From contig JALPQD010000513.1 of the NCBI GenBank assembly GCA_023101885.1, positions 806,001 through 870,000 on the forward strand: 64,000 bases of DNA. The letters are read 5' to 3'. Positions within the stretch are counted from its first letter, which is position 1. Each line of letters begins with the position of its first letter. Of this stretch, positions 23,012 to 33,804 are shown in pieces. The notes beneath the pieces are model-generated. The model searched no databases. It saw only the letters and a list, made by a program, of their open reading frames with translations, and had not been told where the DNA came from. Source of the DNA: Typhlomys cinereus (Eukaryota > Chordata > Mammalia > Rodentia > Platacanthomyidae). The position numbers and the translations under genes are program-made.

Positions 23012-23210
23012 AAGGGTTGATGAAATGTCTCAGTGGGAAACAGCACTTGCTACCCAGCTTGATGACGTGGGTTCAGTTCCCAGAGCCCACATTGTAGAAA
23101 GAGAAAACCAGCTCTCACAGGTTGTTCTTTGACTGTCCTTTACTACAGCACGGTGGCACACACAAACATAAAAACTAAATTCAATTACTTAAAATTAAAT
23201 CAAATATAAA
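23012..23210 (+). mobile_element. B3-like SINE
   Basis: GTTGATGAAATGTCTCAG head, GGGTTCAGTTCCCAGAGCCC box, then a degenerate CA tail. Confidence 0.7.
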
Positions 23211-23735
23211 ATCCAGCTTCTCAGTCATGCTAGACACCTAAATAGTCGTAAGCAGCCAGGGGCTGCTGTACTAACAGCAGGGATTTACACAAAAGTCCAT
23301 CACCACAATCAGTTGGACTGCTCTGTTCAAGACCAGTTAGCAAACTGAAAAGGGCCAAACGATTAAAGAATATTTGAGACTAATTATTTGAGACTCTGCT
23401 GTCTAATGCAAAGACAGATGAGATGTAAATGAGTCCTTTGTGCTCACTTTAATTTCCTAGTGTTTAGCATTGTTCTGCACCATGGTCACATGTCAGATAA
23501 TGGCCGTCTGGCTTAGGAACTGCATGATGGAAACTGCCTCCATTCGTGGAGGTTATGGGGAGGTGGTGGAGCATCCTCGTGGATCGGAAGCATTTGAAGG
23601 TCTTTGGAAGAGACTGATAGTACAGCACCGATGGGAGTGGGTGAAAGTTGGCTTGTCACAGGCTACAAGAGCTTGTGGTCTTATTTATATACTATCCTCA
23701 GATGCAGGAGATGATTGGGAGTAGATGCTCAAAAG
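23210..23735. other. Unique intergenic sequence
   Basis: No repeat recognised; one 84-codon forward ORF (23470-23724) has no family resemblance. Confidence 0.4.
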
Positions 23736-23737
23736 TA

Positions 23738-24015
23738 TTTACTGGATTAGTGAGTGGAAGAGTGCATGGGTGATGAGTGATGAATGAATGGGTGTGAGGA
23801 TGGGGGAGGCGTTTGGGTAGATGAATGGGTGAATTTGTGAATGGAGGAATAGATGGTAAACAAGTGGACAGACAGATGAATGGATGGATGGATGGATGAT
23901 GAGTTGGATAGATGACTGGGTGGGTGGATAAATGATTTAGAGGATGAATGGATGGAAATAGGAAGATGAATGAGTACATAGGTATAATAGATAGATAGGT
24001 GATAGATGGACAGAG
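23738..24015. repeat. Degenerate GGATGAAT/GATGGATG tandem array
   Basis: Four- and eight-base units of GATG and GAATG repeat with many substitutions, ending in a short GATA run. Confidence 0.85.
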
Positions 24016-24019
24016 GAAC

Positions 24020-25300
24020 AGTAAGAAGATAAGTGGGAAGAAGAGTGAGGAGGTGAGCCACGAGTGTGGTAGAAATGTGAATGAATAAACTAAAGGAGCT
24101 AAGTAAGCATTCCAGAAAGCACAGAAGAACTGTATAGGAGGCCAGACAGGCGCTGGAGATCACAAACTTCGCCGTGACCCACAGTCTAGACCACTCCTAA
24201 GAATGCTATAAATGCAAGGAGATTACAAAAGCCACAGCATTTCTGCACCAGAAGCTTCCTAGCCCAAAGGCTTATCTATAGGCGGGAGTCTGACCCTGTG
24301 TCCCCTGGGTCAGACTGAAGGGGCTGAGGATGGGGGACCAAGGAACTGGCTACCTGGGGAAACAGACCTCCTCTTCCTTCTTAAGACCCAGCTCAGACAA
24401 AGGAAGTAAGGGGGACCTAGACTCACGTTACAAAAGTTCTGCTTTACCTTTCCCCCTCCCCTCCCTGTCCATCAGCAGGTCATTTCACTTCTGATCATTC
24501 TTCCTGGAAAGACTTTTTAGTTTAAAAAAAAAAAAATGTCTTCTACCTGCCCCCCTCCTCCCCCCCCCCCTGCCGTGCAGAGGAACCCAGGACGACTGTG
24601 TAGTGCAGGAGAATCAACCCGCGCAGCATCTAGCTTCTTCTGAGGAAGCTCTTCGGAGGGCAAAGGCTGGCCTGGTCAGAGGACGGGGCCATTCATTTAG
24701 ACACAAGGCTGCCAAAGGGACAGGTTTCCTGCCAGCCAGATAAACATCTGAACTTGCATCTCTCCACCTCTAATTCTCCCATCAGTCCCCACAAGGACCA
24801 CCCTTCCGCAGCCACACTGTGGCAGCCAGGTCCTGAGGCACAGAGATAAGACCTCCCTAGGCAGCAGACCACAGACAGGGGACACAATGGAGGGGAACAC
24901 TTCCCTTGTGCTCACTCCTAACCAGCTAGAAGTCAGCTAGCTTCCTTCCTCCCCAGAAAGCCCTCGGGCTGCCCACCCAGCCCCTTCATAGTCTACGACC
25001 CTGCAACTGCAGTCAGTATCAATTAAGTCAGTTTTGCCCTGATTCATTCATTGCTCGTCTGGGGTTCCCATCAAAGACAGAAAGGGATGCTGGAAGGCAG
25101 CATTTGGCTGCCCCCAGATAGATGAAACTTCTCCACGCCCCCAGGCAAATAGCTGGTGGGCAGATTCACGCTAACTCTGCCCTGGCCAGCTGCTTCTGGG
25201 GGACACCTGCCCCATGACACGGTCCCAGCTAGGTTTTGAGGTCACAGGTTTATTCTGGCTTTCACAGATCTCCTAAGAGCCCAAGGATCCACCACCTAAC
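24020..25300. other. Unique intergenic sequence
   Basis: No repeat recognised over about 1.3 kb, rare in this window. The AT-balanced stretch at 25010-25110 with ATCAATTAAGTCAG could be a conserved element. This is untested. Confidence 0.4.
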
Positions 25301-25301
25301 C

Positions 25302-25480
25302 CAGGCTAGGAGATTGGATCCCCAAAACTCATACAAAGTGGGGTAGGCATGGAGGCCACCTATAATTTCAGCACTTAAGAGGTAAAGACAGGACAAGCTT
25401 GGTAACTAGCTGCAGAACTGTGATCTCACTTATGAGATCCTGTCTTGATTATGAAAGTGGAGAATGATCAAAGATAACAT
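25302..25480 (+). mobile_element. B4-like SINE remnant
   Basis: GGATCCCCAAAACTCAT and CCACCTATAATTTCAGCAC are decayed ID plus B1 parts. Confidence 0.5.
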
Positions 25481-25519
25481 CCAATGTCAATTGTGGACAT
25501 AAACATATATATACACACG

Positions 25520-25526
25520 CGCGCAT

Positions 25527-25575
<49 letters not shown>
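25520..25575. repeat. (CA)n microsatellite
   Basis: Near-perfect CA run after a GCGCGCATGCGC palindrome at about 25518-25529, which can favour Z-DNA. Confidence 0.95.
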
Positions 25576-25576
<1 letters not shown>

Positions 25577-25969
25577 AACCTCCTGGCCTTTGTTTTTGCT
25601 GTTCCCTCATCCAGTATGTACCCTGCCTGCTTTCCTCCAAATCCCACCTACCCCTCAATTTCCAGCTGGAGTTTCCCCTGCACTCCAGGATGAGAGATAG
25701 CAGCCAGGGTCAAGGTGGGAAGATCTAGAAGGGAAGTGGAGAAGCGTAGCCCGATTAGTGCCACCGCTGGCCTCCAGCCGGCTGTGTGGCACAGGGGTGT
25801 TGCTTTCCGTCTCTGGATCTCCGTTTCCCAACTTCTCCAAGAACATAGGAAGGCAGAGGGACCAGCCTTGGCAATCACTGCACGTACGGCAGAAGGTCCC
25901 ATGTGTGTGCAGAGCAGAGCCGTACTGGGTTTGGAGGTCGTAAGGAAGACAACAGGTGATGAAAGATAA

Positions 25970-25972
25970 TGG

Positions 25973-26011
<39 letters not shown>

Positions 26012-26165
26012 CACGTGTCTGCATGTGCATGTGCCATAGCATGCCAGAAGACAATCTCTGGGGATCAGTTCTCTTCTGTTTGTGGGCTCTGGGAATCCAA
26101 CTAAAATCATTAAGCTTTTTAGGCCATCGTTTTTACCCACTGAGCCATCTCACCAATCCCGGTGA
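25970..26165 (-). mobile_element. B3-like SINE with (GT)n
   Basis: (GT)n at 25974-26006, then antisense GGGATCAGTTCTC and CACTGAGCCATCTCACC. Confidence 0.75.
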
Positions 26166-26169
26166 TGGT

Positions 26170-26275
26170 CTTTTGAGACAGGGTCTCATTACATAGCTCA
26201 GACCGGCCTGGGACTCTCCATTCTTCACTTTAAGCCCCTGGTATCGCAAGTGTGTCCAATACACTCAGTTTAGAT
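26170..26275 (-). mobile_element. B1-like SINE
   Basis: TTTTGAGACAGGGTCTCATTAC marks the antisense B1 end. Confidence 0.7.
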
Positions 26276-26340
26276 GCCGGTTCTGAGTCAACAACTCAGA
26301 AGCTTTCTGTAAGCAGGCTGTCCAAACTGGGCAGCCTCCA

Positions 26341-26408
26341 GTAAACACCTGTTTGCACAATCGAGGTCACACACGGGGTGTGTTTGCACAATGACCTGTT
26401 TGCACAAT
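26341..26408. promoter_or_regulatory. Cluster of three identical C/EBP-like motifs with forkhead motifs
   Basis: TTGCACAAT occurs at 26353-26361, 26384-26392 and 26400-26408, each time as GTTTGCACAAT. It is close to the C/EBP consensus. GTAAACA at 26341-26347 and the overlapping TGTTTGC fit forkhead sites. It lies in single-copy DNA about 10 kb upstream of the Csf3r start codon. Function is inferred. Confidence 0.4.
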
Positions 26409-26409
26409 C

Positions 26410-26925
26410 TTGGTGGACTGCTGTATCCAGCCAGAGCCGTCAGGCCCTGGCAGACAAGCAGAGTCTCAGCTTCCTCACAGGCAAACGAGCTGCCCGCCGG
26501 GTCCCGACCCACTGGACCCAGCAGTTCTTTGGCTCTGGCAGCAGTCTCGTGCATCTCAAGTGGCAACAGAAACAAATGGATACAATCTTTGATACGGCCA
26601 AGCTGTAGACGATAGGGTTCCCTCGCCAAGGTATGGGGGACCCAACCTTACAAGGCCTCGTCTGATGGAGGAGGGGCAAGGGCAAGAGAAGAGGAAGTAT
26701 CTAACAGCGGATGCCCCGTACTGGTAGAGAGATGGCACCTCCTCTGTCTTCAGCATTTCGACTCAAGTAGTAAACACTTGTTTAGCATTTACCATATGTC
26801 CAGCTCTGTCCTACAGGCCCTTAAAAATAATAATCTACCCCTTTAATTGCCAAGTAACATCCAAGCACACAGATATACTATAATTTATACTGACAAATAT
26901 TAGAATTGATTCCAGATTTTGCATG
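26410..26925. other. Unique intergenic sequence
   Basis: No repeat family or exon recognised; several short overlapping ORFs on both strands carry no family features. Confidence 0.4.
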
Positions 26926-26929
26926 GAAT

Positions 26930-26947
26930 CTTTTTTTTTTTGGCGCA

Positions 26948-26978
<31 letters not shown>

Positions 26979-27213
26979 CACAGGGTACTGTGTGTAGTTG
27001 TGGAAGCCCAAGGGCAACCTCAGGAGTCATCTTGGATTGCTAGACCTCCTCCTTCCTTTGCCCTAGGATTTCTCAGGCTCTGCCTTCCAGGATCAGAAGT
27101 GCAGGCCACTACCATTTCAGCCCAGCATTTTTTAAATGGGATCTGGGATCTGAACTCAGGTCCTTCTGCTTGCAAAGCAGAGGCTTAACCCTTGAGCCAT
27201 CTGTCCAGCTCCA
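26930..27213 (-). mobile_element. B2-like SINE, subfamily 2
   Basis: Antisense copy from poly-T and (GT)n through GGGATCTGGGATCTGAACTC to GAGCCATCTGTCCAGC. Confidence 0.85.
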
Positions 27214-27239
27214 ATTCTAGCTTTTAATTAACAGGAATA

Positions 27240-27550
27240 GATCACAAAGGAACATTGTGCGTGTGTAGGTGTGTGGATACATGAGTACACATATACCTTC
27301 ATGCGGGTGAAGATGCACCACCTACACTGTTTTTTCGAGTCAGGGTCTCCCCCGGGACCTGGAGTTCACTGATAAGCCTGGGCTAGCTGGACAGGGAGCT
27401 AGGGGAATCCTGTCTCCACCTCCTCAGTGCTGAAATAACAAGACCCACCACACCCAGCTTTCTATGTAGATGTCAGGGATCCACCTCAGGTCCTCATACT
27501 TACACAGCAACCTCTCTACTCTACCAACTAAGCTATTGCCCCAGTCCCCG
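27240..27550 (-). mobile_element. B4-like composite SINE
   Basis: Antisense B1-like TCGAGTCAGGGTCTCCCCC plus ID-like CAACTAAGCTATTGCCCCAG. Confidence 0.6.
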
Positions 27551-27634
27551 TTCCTCAAGTCTTACATTTCTCTGACTTCTCTTGAGAATCCTACGAAGCA
27601 GACAGAAGATCGCCATCTTAAAGATTGACAAAAG

Positions 27635-27830
27635 TCAGGCTGGGAACTGACTCAAGTGGCAGAATACATGCCTAGCCCATTTGGACTCCTAGTACCTCTT
27701 ACTGGGCCTAGCAGCATATGCCTATAACCCTAGCACTCGGAAGGTTCAAGCAAGAGGATAGGAAGTTCAAGGTTACCCTTGGTTCCTAGTTTAAGGCCAT
27801 CCTGGGCTACCTTAGACCTTGTCTGAGATG
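27635..27830 (+). mobile_element. B4-like composite SINE
   Basis: ID-like head (GGCTGGGAACTGACTCAAG), then B1-like ATATGCCTATAACCCTAGC. Confidence 0.65.
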
Positions 27831-27831
27831 G

Positions 27832-27950
27832 CAAAACTAAAGCTCAGAGACTTTAAGTAATGCATCTGGTCACACAGGAATATGTGGTAAAAATCAAGCA
27901 GTCTGATTTTCTCAGCCATGCTTTTAACTCTCGAATGCCTCTTGCCTAGT
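27832..27950 (+). mobile_element. MIR-like ancient SINE
   Basis: AAACTAAAGCTCAGAGACTT then GGTCACACAGGAATATG matches the MIR core. Confidence 0.7.
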
Positions 27951-28149
27951 AAAGTTCTTCCCTAAATCTAACTTTCATTTCCTTACATCTAACTTTCATT
28001 TCAGCCACTGAAGCTCCATTTCCTGATATAAGTCCTCCATGCAGAATGAAGCCCCAGCGACATAGCGGAGCACACGGAAAGGAATTTTTTGAATGCCTAC
28101 TGTGTGCTGGTGACCATACTGAACATGTTCTGTTTCATTTTGTTGGGGG

Positions 28150-28280
28150 GGGGGTTGTATATATGCTTGTTTGCTTTTGAGACAAGGGCCGGTTATGTGG
28201 CCCAGGCTTGCCCGGAACTTAAGATCGTCCTGCCTCAGCCTCCTGAGTACTAGGATTACAGATGCGCATCACCCTGGGCT
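28150..28280 (-). mobile_element. B1-like SINE
   Basis: TTTTGAGACAAGGGCCGG through CCTGAGTACTAGGATTACAG. Confidence 0.8.
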
Positions 28281-28284
28281 CTAT

Positions 28285-29110
28285 CTAGTGCGGTGTTTCT
28301 GAGAGCTCAAAACCCCTGGGAGGAGCTACTGTCCCTGTGACAAGGACAGAAGCAGGAGAAGGTAAACATGCCTCTGAAATTCTGCAGCCCAACAGACATG
28401 CCCCTCTCTTACCCCACATACACTGAGGGGGGAGCAGGTTCCACCCTCCCGCAGTTCACAGTCTAATGCAAGAGGCAGCAGTAGTCCATGGCTGGTTTAT
28501 AGGGTGAATCGGGTCCAGAAGCCCCAGGGACCCTCGGCCAGACTGGATGCCAGAGTTGGGTCAGGAGGCCTCTCCTAGGCAGAGCGACAGAGGGGTCACC
28601 TGCGTGGTGAGATAGAAGCACAGAGGTGTGGCAGCGTGGTCAGGCTGAACAGAGCATGAGGTGGGCACTAGGGAAGTGGGGGTCCATGTGGCAACAGCCA
28701 GAAGACCAGGGCCTCTGCCGAAAGGCCGGGAGAGGGTGAGCTGCAGAGCTGGAGCAGAACCGGGGGAGGGGGGTTTCCTTAAAGGCCAGAGCCGGAATCC
28801 TCCTCACATCCCGGGGCCAATTTAAGAAGATGTCCTCCAAGAAGACTGATCAGCAAGGGCATGTTCAGGAGGGAACAGAAGGGATCCCTGGGCCGGCAAG
28901 TAGGGGGAGGTGGAGATTGCGATCCGTTACCAAGGTCAGGCTCTGGGAGACAGGACAGTGGAGGAGGTTTACCCATCCACTTTCCTATCAACAAGCTGGA
29001 GCCCAGGGCTTACCTTGTGAGAGGCAGGAGGGGACACTGGGACCACGGGGTTGTGGTGGTGGGCGTGGTGGCCTGGGGGAACTTCATGTGCTACATTTCC
29101 TTGGTGCATT
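28285..29110. other. Unique GC-rich intergenic sequence
   Basis: No repeat recognised. Two overlapping forward ORFs of 89 and 102 codons look random and lack exon signals. Confidence 0.4.
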
Positions 29111-29114
29111 TGTG

Positions 29115-29255
29115 TCCAGACGGGGTCTGATGCTATAGTTCAGGCAAGCTAAAGGGAGCTTATTATGTAACCCAGGCTGATCTCAAATTCACATCCATCA
29201 TCCTGCTTCAAGCTCCCAAGTGGTGGGATTACAAGCACGTGCCAATGCGCCCAGC
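29115..29255 (-). mobile_element. B1-like SINE
   Basis: TTATTATGTAACCCAGGCTG and AAGTGGTGGGATTACAAGCA. Confidence 0.8.
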
Positions 29256-29427
29256 TGGAGCTACAGTGTCCAGCAGAACAGGCAAAATTTTTGCCATCAT
29301 GGAAATTCTATTCCAGCAGGGGGAAAGGAACAGCCAATATCAAAATGGGATATAGAAAGAAAAAGATATGGAGGGATCACATATTTAAAGGACGTTCAGA
29401 GAAGGCTGTATAAGAAGGTGACATTTG

Positions 29428-29722
29428 GGGCTGGAGAGGTGGCTCAGGGGTTAAGCCTCCGCCTTGCAAGCGGAAGGTCCCGAGTTCGGATCCCAGATCC
29501 CACGTATAGACGCCAGGCGGAAGCGGGGCCGGCCTGCGCTTCTGGTCCTGGTAGGGCGGAGCCTGTGAATCCCGGGGCAGGAGGTGGAGGCGTCCATGGT
29601 GGTTCGCGAATTCGTCCGTGGTTCTACACATACACAGACATATGCGCGCACACATATACACACACATGCACACAGTTGAATAAATAATAATAATAAAAAT
29701 TTTAAAAAAAAAAAAAAAAAAA
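29428..29722 (+). mobile_element. Young B2-like SINE, subfamily 1
   Basis: Flanked by perfect 16-bp repeats AAGAAGGTGACATTTG (29412-29427 and 29723-29738). CpGs are largely intact and it has a pure A-tail, so it is among the youngest copies. Confidence 0.94.
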
Positions 29723-29739
29723 AAGAAGGTGACATTTGA

Positions 29740-30415
29740 GCCAAGACCTGAAGAAGGGGGGGGAGGGAATGACCCCATAACACCCTCACACACACACACA
29801 CATAGAAGGAAGGCATCTAGGCCCAAAACGGCAAGTCCAAAGGCTCAAAAGCAGGAGGGAGCCTGACAAGTTCAAAAAATGCAAACATAAAGTAGAAGAA
29901 ACCAGCAACAAGGAGGGTAGTAGGAGAAGACTGGAGCAGGCATGAGGCCACGGACTCTGAGTGAGACGGGAGCCATTGGAGGGTTTGGGAACAGAGGGTG
30001 GCACGACCTAACTGCCATTCGTTCAGCTTCGCACTGCCATGCCAACCTGTGATCGTGAGAATATTCAGACATAGAGCCAAGCTGAATTTTACCACGAATC
30101 CCGACAGGTCGAAGGTGCTAGTATTTTTAAAGGAAGAGTCAGGATTGGGCATGGTTTAGGAAGGTTGCTGTGGGCAGCGGGGCCCTCAGAGGTGAAGTCA
30201 CAGATGCAGCCCAGCTCTGCCCCATCGCAGCCACCCCAGAAACCTGCTTTTCCTAAAAGGTGACATCTGCAGATGTACTCCCAGTCTACCAGTTCATCTG
30301 TTTTCAGATCATGAATCATATAGACTGGAGAGGGAGGAGCATGTGTAAACAATTGCAGAAGAATCATGAACACAGACAACAAAACATACAAACTGTCAAA
30401 AAAACATTCAGCAGT
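29740..30415. other. Unique intergenic sequence
   Basis: Only a short (CA)n at about 29785-29803 stands out; no gene or repeat family recognised. Confidence 0.4.
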
Positions 30416-30418
30416 GTG

Positions 30419-30620
30419 GGCCAGTGAGACGGCTCAGTGGGTGAAAGTGCCTAAGCACAAACTGGCAACCTGAATTGGGTCCCCAGAGCCCACATGGTAG
30501 AAAGGAGAGAACTGACTTCTGAAAATTGTCTTCTGACATCCCAAGTTATCTGAAAATCATCTTCTGATATCTACAAGTACACCCCCCTTTATCTTTCTCT
30601 CTCTATCTCAAATATTCTTT
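30419..30620 (+). mobile_element. B3-like SINE
   Basis: GGCCAGTGAGACGGCTCAGTG head, GGGTCCCCAGAGCCCACATGG, then GAGAACTGACTTCTGAAAA. Confidence 0.8.
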
Positions 30621-30879
30621 TTTTAAAAAGCGCTTTAAAGAAAGAAAACAGTGTCACTGAGGCATTGTGAGGAACACAAGCCATTTTGTCAGCAGCAGGA
30701 GGATTGAAAGAATAGCTCCCTGCTGTCGCCCATGGCAACTGAGGAGATGCCTTAATCTCTAAGGTACCTAGACTCAGATAAACCAAATCCTTGGCTAGCC
30801 CCCAGAGAAGAGTATCAGGATGTGTTAGTATGAAGCAGTTGAAGGGATTATTGAGGCAGTTGGCTTTGTTTGTTGTTTC

Positions 30880-31105
30880 ATATTTTGTTTTGTTTTGTGA
30901 CAGAGTCTCATAGAGTCTAGTCTGGTTTCAGACTCACTGTATAACTGAGTGTGACTTTAACCCTTGGATTTCCAGCCGAGGGCTGGGATCGATCCCAGGT
31001 GTATGCCACCACACCCAGTTTATGTTGTGTTGGGGTTTGAACACAGGGCTCCGGGCATGTTAGGCATACACTTTACCAAGTTACATCCCCAATCCAGAGC
31101 TGGGG
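30880..31105 (-). mobile_element. B4-like composite SINE
   Basis: A TTTTG-rich start and GTGACAGAGTCTCATAGAG precede ID-like ACCAAGTTACATCCCCAATCC. Confidence 0.65.
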
Positions 31106-31128
31106 TCTATTAGAAAATAGAAAGAACA

Positions 31129-31358
31129 GGGCCGCAGCGATGACTCAGGAATTAAGACTCTGCCTTACCAGCCTTAGGACCTGAATTCAGATCCTGGATC
31201 CCATTAAAAATGCCAGGGGGAAAAGGCAGCCTGCCCGAACTTCCAGCTCGGGAAGGCGGAGCTTGGGAAACTCCCGAGTGAAGCAAAAAGGAAGTAGATG
31301 CAATCCAGCATGTCCCAAAGTCACCCTTGGGCCTCCACAGACACAAACAGTGGCCTCT

Positions 31359-31395
<37 letters not shown>

Positions 31396-31432
31396 GCACA
31401 CACACACACACACACCCCAAATATGCATATAT
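31129..31432 (+). mobile_element. B2-like SINE, subfamily 2
   Basis: Head GCAGCGATGACTCAGGAATT is diverged; the body CCCATTAAAAATGCCAGG and the (CA)n are intact. Confidence 0.8.
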
Positions 31433-31488
31433 GAAAGAAAGAAAGAAAGGAAGGAAGGAAGGAAGGAAGGAAGGAAGGAAGGAAGGAA

Positions 31489-31576
<88 letters not shown>
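31433..31576. repeat. 144-base polypurine tract (GAAA/GGAA)n
   Basis: Pure purine: a GGAA block then about 20 GAAA units. It replaces the A-tail of the SINE before it. Confidence 0.95.
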
Positions 31577-31599
31577 CACTAGCCATATATATTGAATTT

Positions 31600-32976
31600 G
31601 TGACTCTCAAGTTACATCTCAAAAGTCTGCTAAGAAACCCCTGGTTGTTGTTTTTTTAATGACACTGTATAGGACGACTCTGAAGATAGCTTTAATGAGA
31701 TTCTAATCTGATAAAATAAAATGAGAAGCCACCAGGGTTGCACAAGCTGGTCAAGACAAGTCCTTTTACCATAAAAGAAACTCCTGGTGGGATCCCTAGA
31801 GAATGGCAGGTCTGAAGCGGGGAAGGGAGAAAAAGCCTCAACCACGAGCCACTTGTGTTGGCATTTTTGCTTCCCAGCGGCCAGAGGCTTCAACCAGACT
31901 CAGGGTGAGGGGCTCCTTGTCCTTCCCGTGCCCCTTCAATTTCCCTACTGCCTCTGAAGAGCCCGGGCCTCCCTCAGACAGCTCCATTTGTCTCCAGAAC
32001 CCCTTTTTCTCCATCAGCCGTGAGGGAGGGGTAGAAGAACCCCCAGCAATCAAGGGGCTGGTTCAAGCGGGTATGGAAAAGAAACTGGGAGTAGAGGCCA
32101 CTTTCGAGATTCCATCTCCTATAACTGTTCCCTCAGGATGTGGGGCCGAGAGGCGCACCCCAGCTAGCTCAGAATCTGCCCCTGCCCAGTCTCAGTGCAT
32201 GGAGTGCAGGAAATCCGGAGGAGAGGAGGGGGCCTCGGGGGCCACATGCCCAGCCCTCTAAGACCCCTGAGGCAGGAAGGTCCCAGGCTTGACAGTTTCC
32301 CTCAGCCTCCTTCCTGGGAGGAAGGGGCTGCCTGTGCCCCCCAAGGGCGGGGGCCCAGAGGAGGGCAGGAGGGAAGCCGGGACAGTGTCGCAATCCCCAG
32401 TCCCCTGGCCTGTCATCAACGACAGGACTGGAGGGAGACATTTCAGGAACTTGCCCCGAGAGGAGAGGAGAGGCCAGGAGAGAAGAGAAAGCAGGGAGGC
32501 CGGGCACACCTGCCCTGGCCAGGCCTGGCCCTGGAGTAAGTAGGGGATGCCTAGGGGTTCAGCTCTGGGAGGGGTGGTAACCTGGAAATCATGTGTCACT
32601 ACCCAGCCCTACCAGGGCTGCAGCGGGCGTATAGGCCTGGACTGGCTCTGCCCTCACAACCGTCCCTGGGAACCCGAGTGTCTGTGCGTGGCAGCAGGCG
32701 AGGAGCTGGGCTCGGGGATGAGCTCATCCCTCTAGTGCCAGACGCCAGATGTGCGCTGCTGGGCACCCTCCAGCCTGCAGCCGCCTGGGTCGTTCCTAGC
32801 TGTCGACCCTCCCTGCCACAGCCCCTCTCTGCTTGTTCCTCTCTGTGACTCGCTGTCTCCAACATGTCTCTGGCCTTAAATGCTTGGTGTCAGACTCTGC
32901 CTGAGCTTATGTCGCTCTGGGTTAGGAGAGTGTCCCCTGGGCTCATTTTCCTCTGTCTGCCTCCCTTAGCTCTCGG
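31600..32976. other. Unique GC-rich sequence, possible 5' region of Csf3r
   Basis: Over 1.3 kb shows no recognised repeat. A strong donor-like GTAAGTA at 32536 follows GC-rich sequence about 4.2 kb before the first coding exon. Human CSF3R has untranslated exons a few kb upstream, so this is one candidate location; it is not proven. Confidence 0.3.
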
Positions 32977-33138
32977 CCTTTCTTTTTCCTTCCTTCCTTC
33001 CTTCCTTCCTTCCTTCCTTCCTTCCTTCCTTCCTTCCTTCCTTCCTTCCTTTTTCCTTTCTTCCTTCCTTCCTTCCTTCTTCCCTCCCTCCCTCAACCCT
33101 CCCTCCCTCCCCCCTCTCTCCCTCTCTCTTTCTTTTTT
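32977..33138. repeat. (CTTC)n/(CCCT)n polypyrimidine tract
   Basis: Pure pyrimidine from 32977 to 33094, then CCCTC/CTCTC units with one AA break. Confidence 0.95.
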
Positions 33139-33640
33139 GAAGCATGGTCTCATTTAGTCCAAGACAGCCGTCAACTGATTACACAGTCAAGGGCAACCTT
33201 AAGCTTTGATCTTCTGCCTCCACCTCCCAAGTGCTTCTATTATAAGACCTAGATTTCTTTAAGCATGTTTACTTCTTTATTTGAGGAAGACAAAGAGAGA
33301 CAGAATGCTGTGGCACATATACAGAGGTCAGAGGACAACTTTCAGACGTTGATTTTCTCCTTCCATCGCGTGGGTTTCAGGATTGAACTCAGGTTATTAG
33401 GTTTGTGTGCAGGTTCCTTTAACTCACTGAGCTACCTCACTGGCCCCTTGCCTCGTTTTTCGTGCAGTGCTAGGGATAGAACCCAGGGCTTTGTGCATGT
33501 AAGAACCCTATCAACTGAGCTACATCCCAGCCCCAGGTACTAGGAAGAAGAAGGATCTGGCTAAGCTGCCCAGTCTGTAATTAAACTGTCAATCTTCTTG
33601 CTTCTACCTCCAGAGTAGTTAGAATTACATAAAGACCTGT
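33139..33640 (-). mobile_element. Row of B1-, B3- and ID-like SINEs
   Basis: A B1-like segment (33139-33240), a B3-like one (33265-33450, ending CACTGAGCTACCTCACTGGCCCC) and an ID/B4-like one (33455-33630, with CAACTGAGCTACATCCCAGCCCC) lie head to tail, all antisense. Confidence 0.7.
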
Positions 33641-33717
33641 GCTGCTAGGTCAGGCTTCACCACAGTCTCTCTCTCTTTCTTCTGACCCCACTCTTTCTCA
33701 CGTATGCGCATACGCAC

Positions 33718-33719
33718 AT

Positions 33720-33778
<59 letters not shown>

Positions 33779-33800
33779 CATGCGCGCGCACACACAGACA
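33718..33800. repeat. (CA)n microsatellite
   Basis: About 30 CA units, then ATGCATGCGCGCGC, an alternating purine-pyrimidine run with Z-DNA potential. Confidence 0.95.
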
Positions 33801-33804
33801 TACC

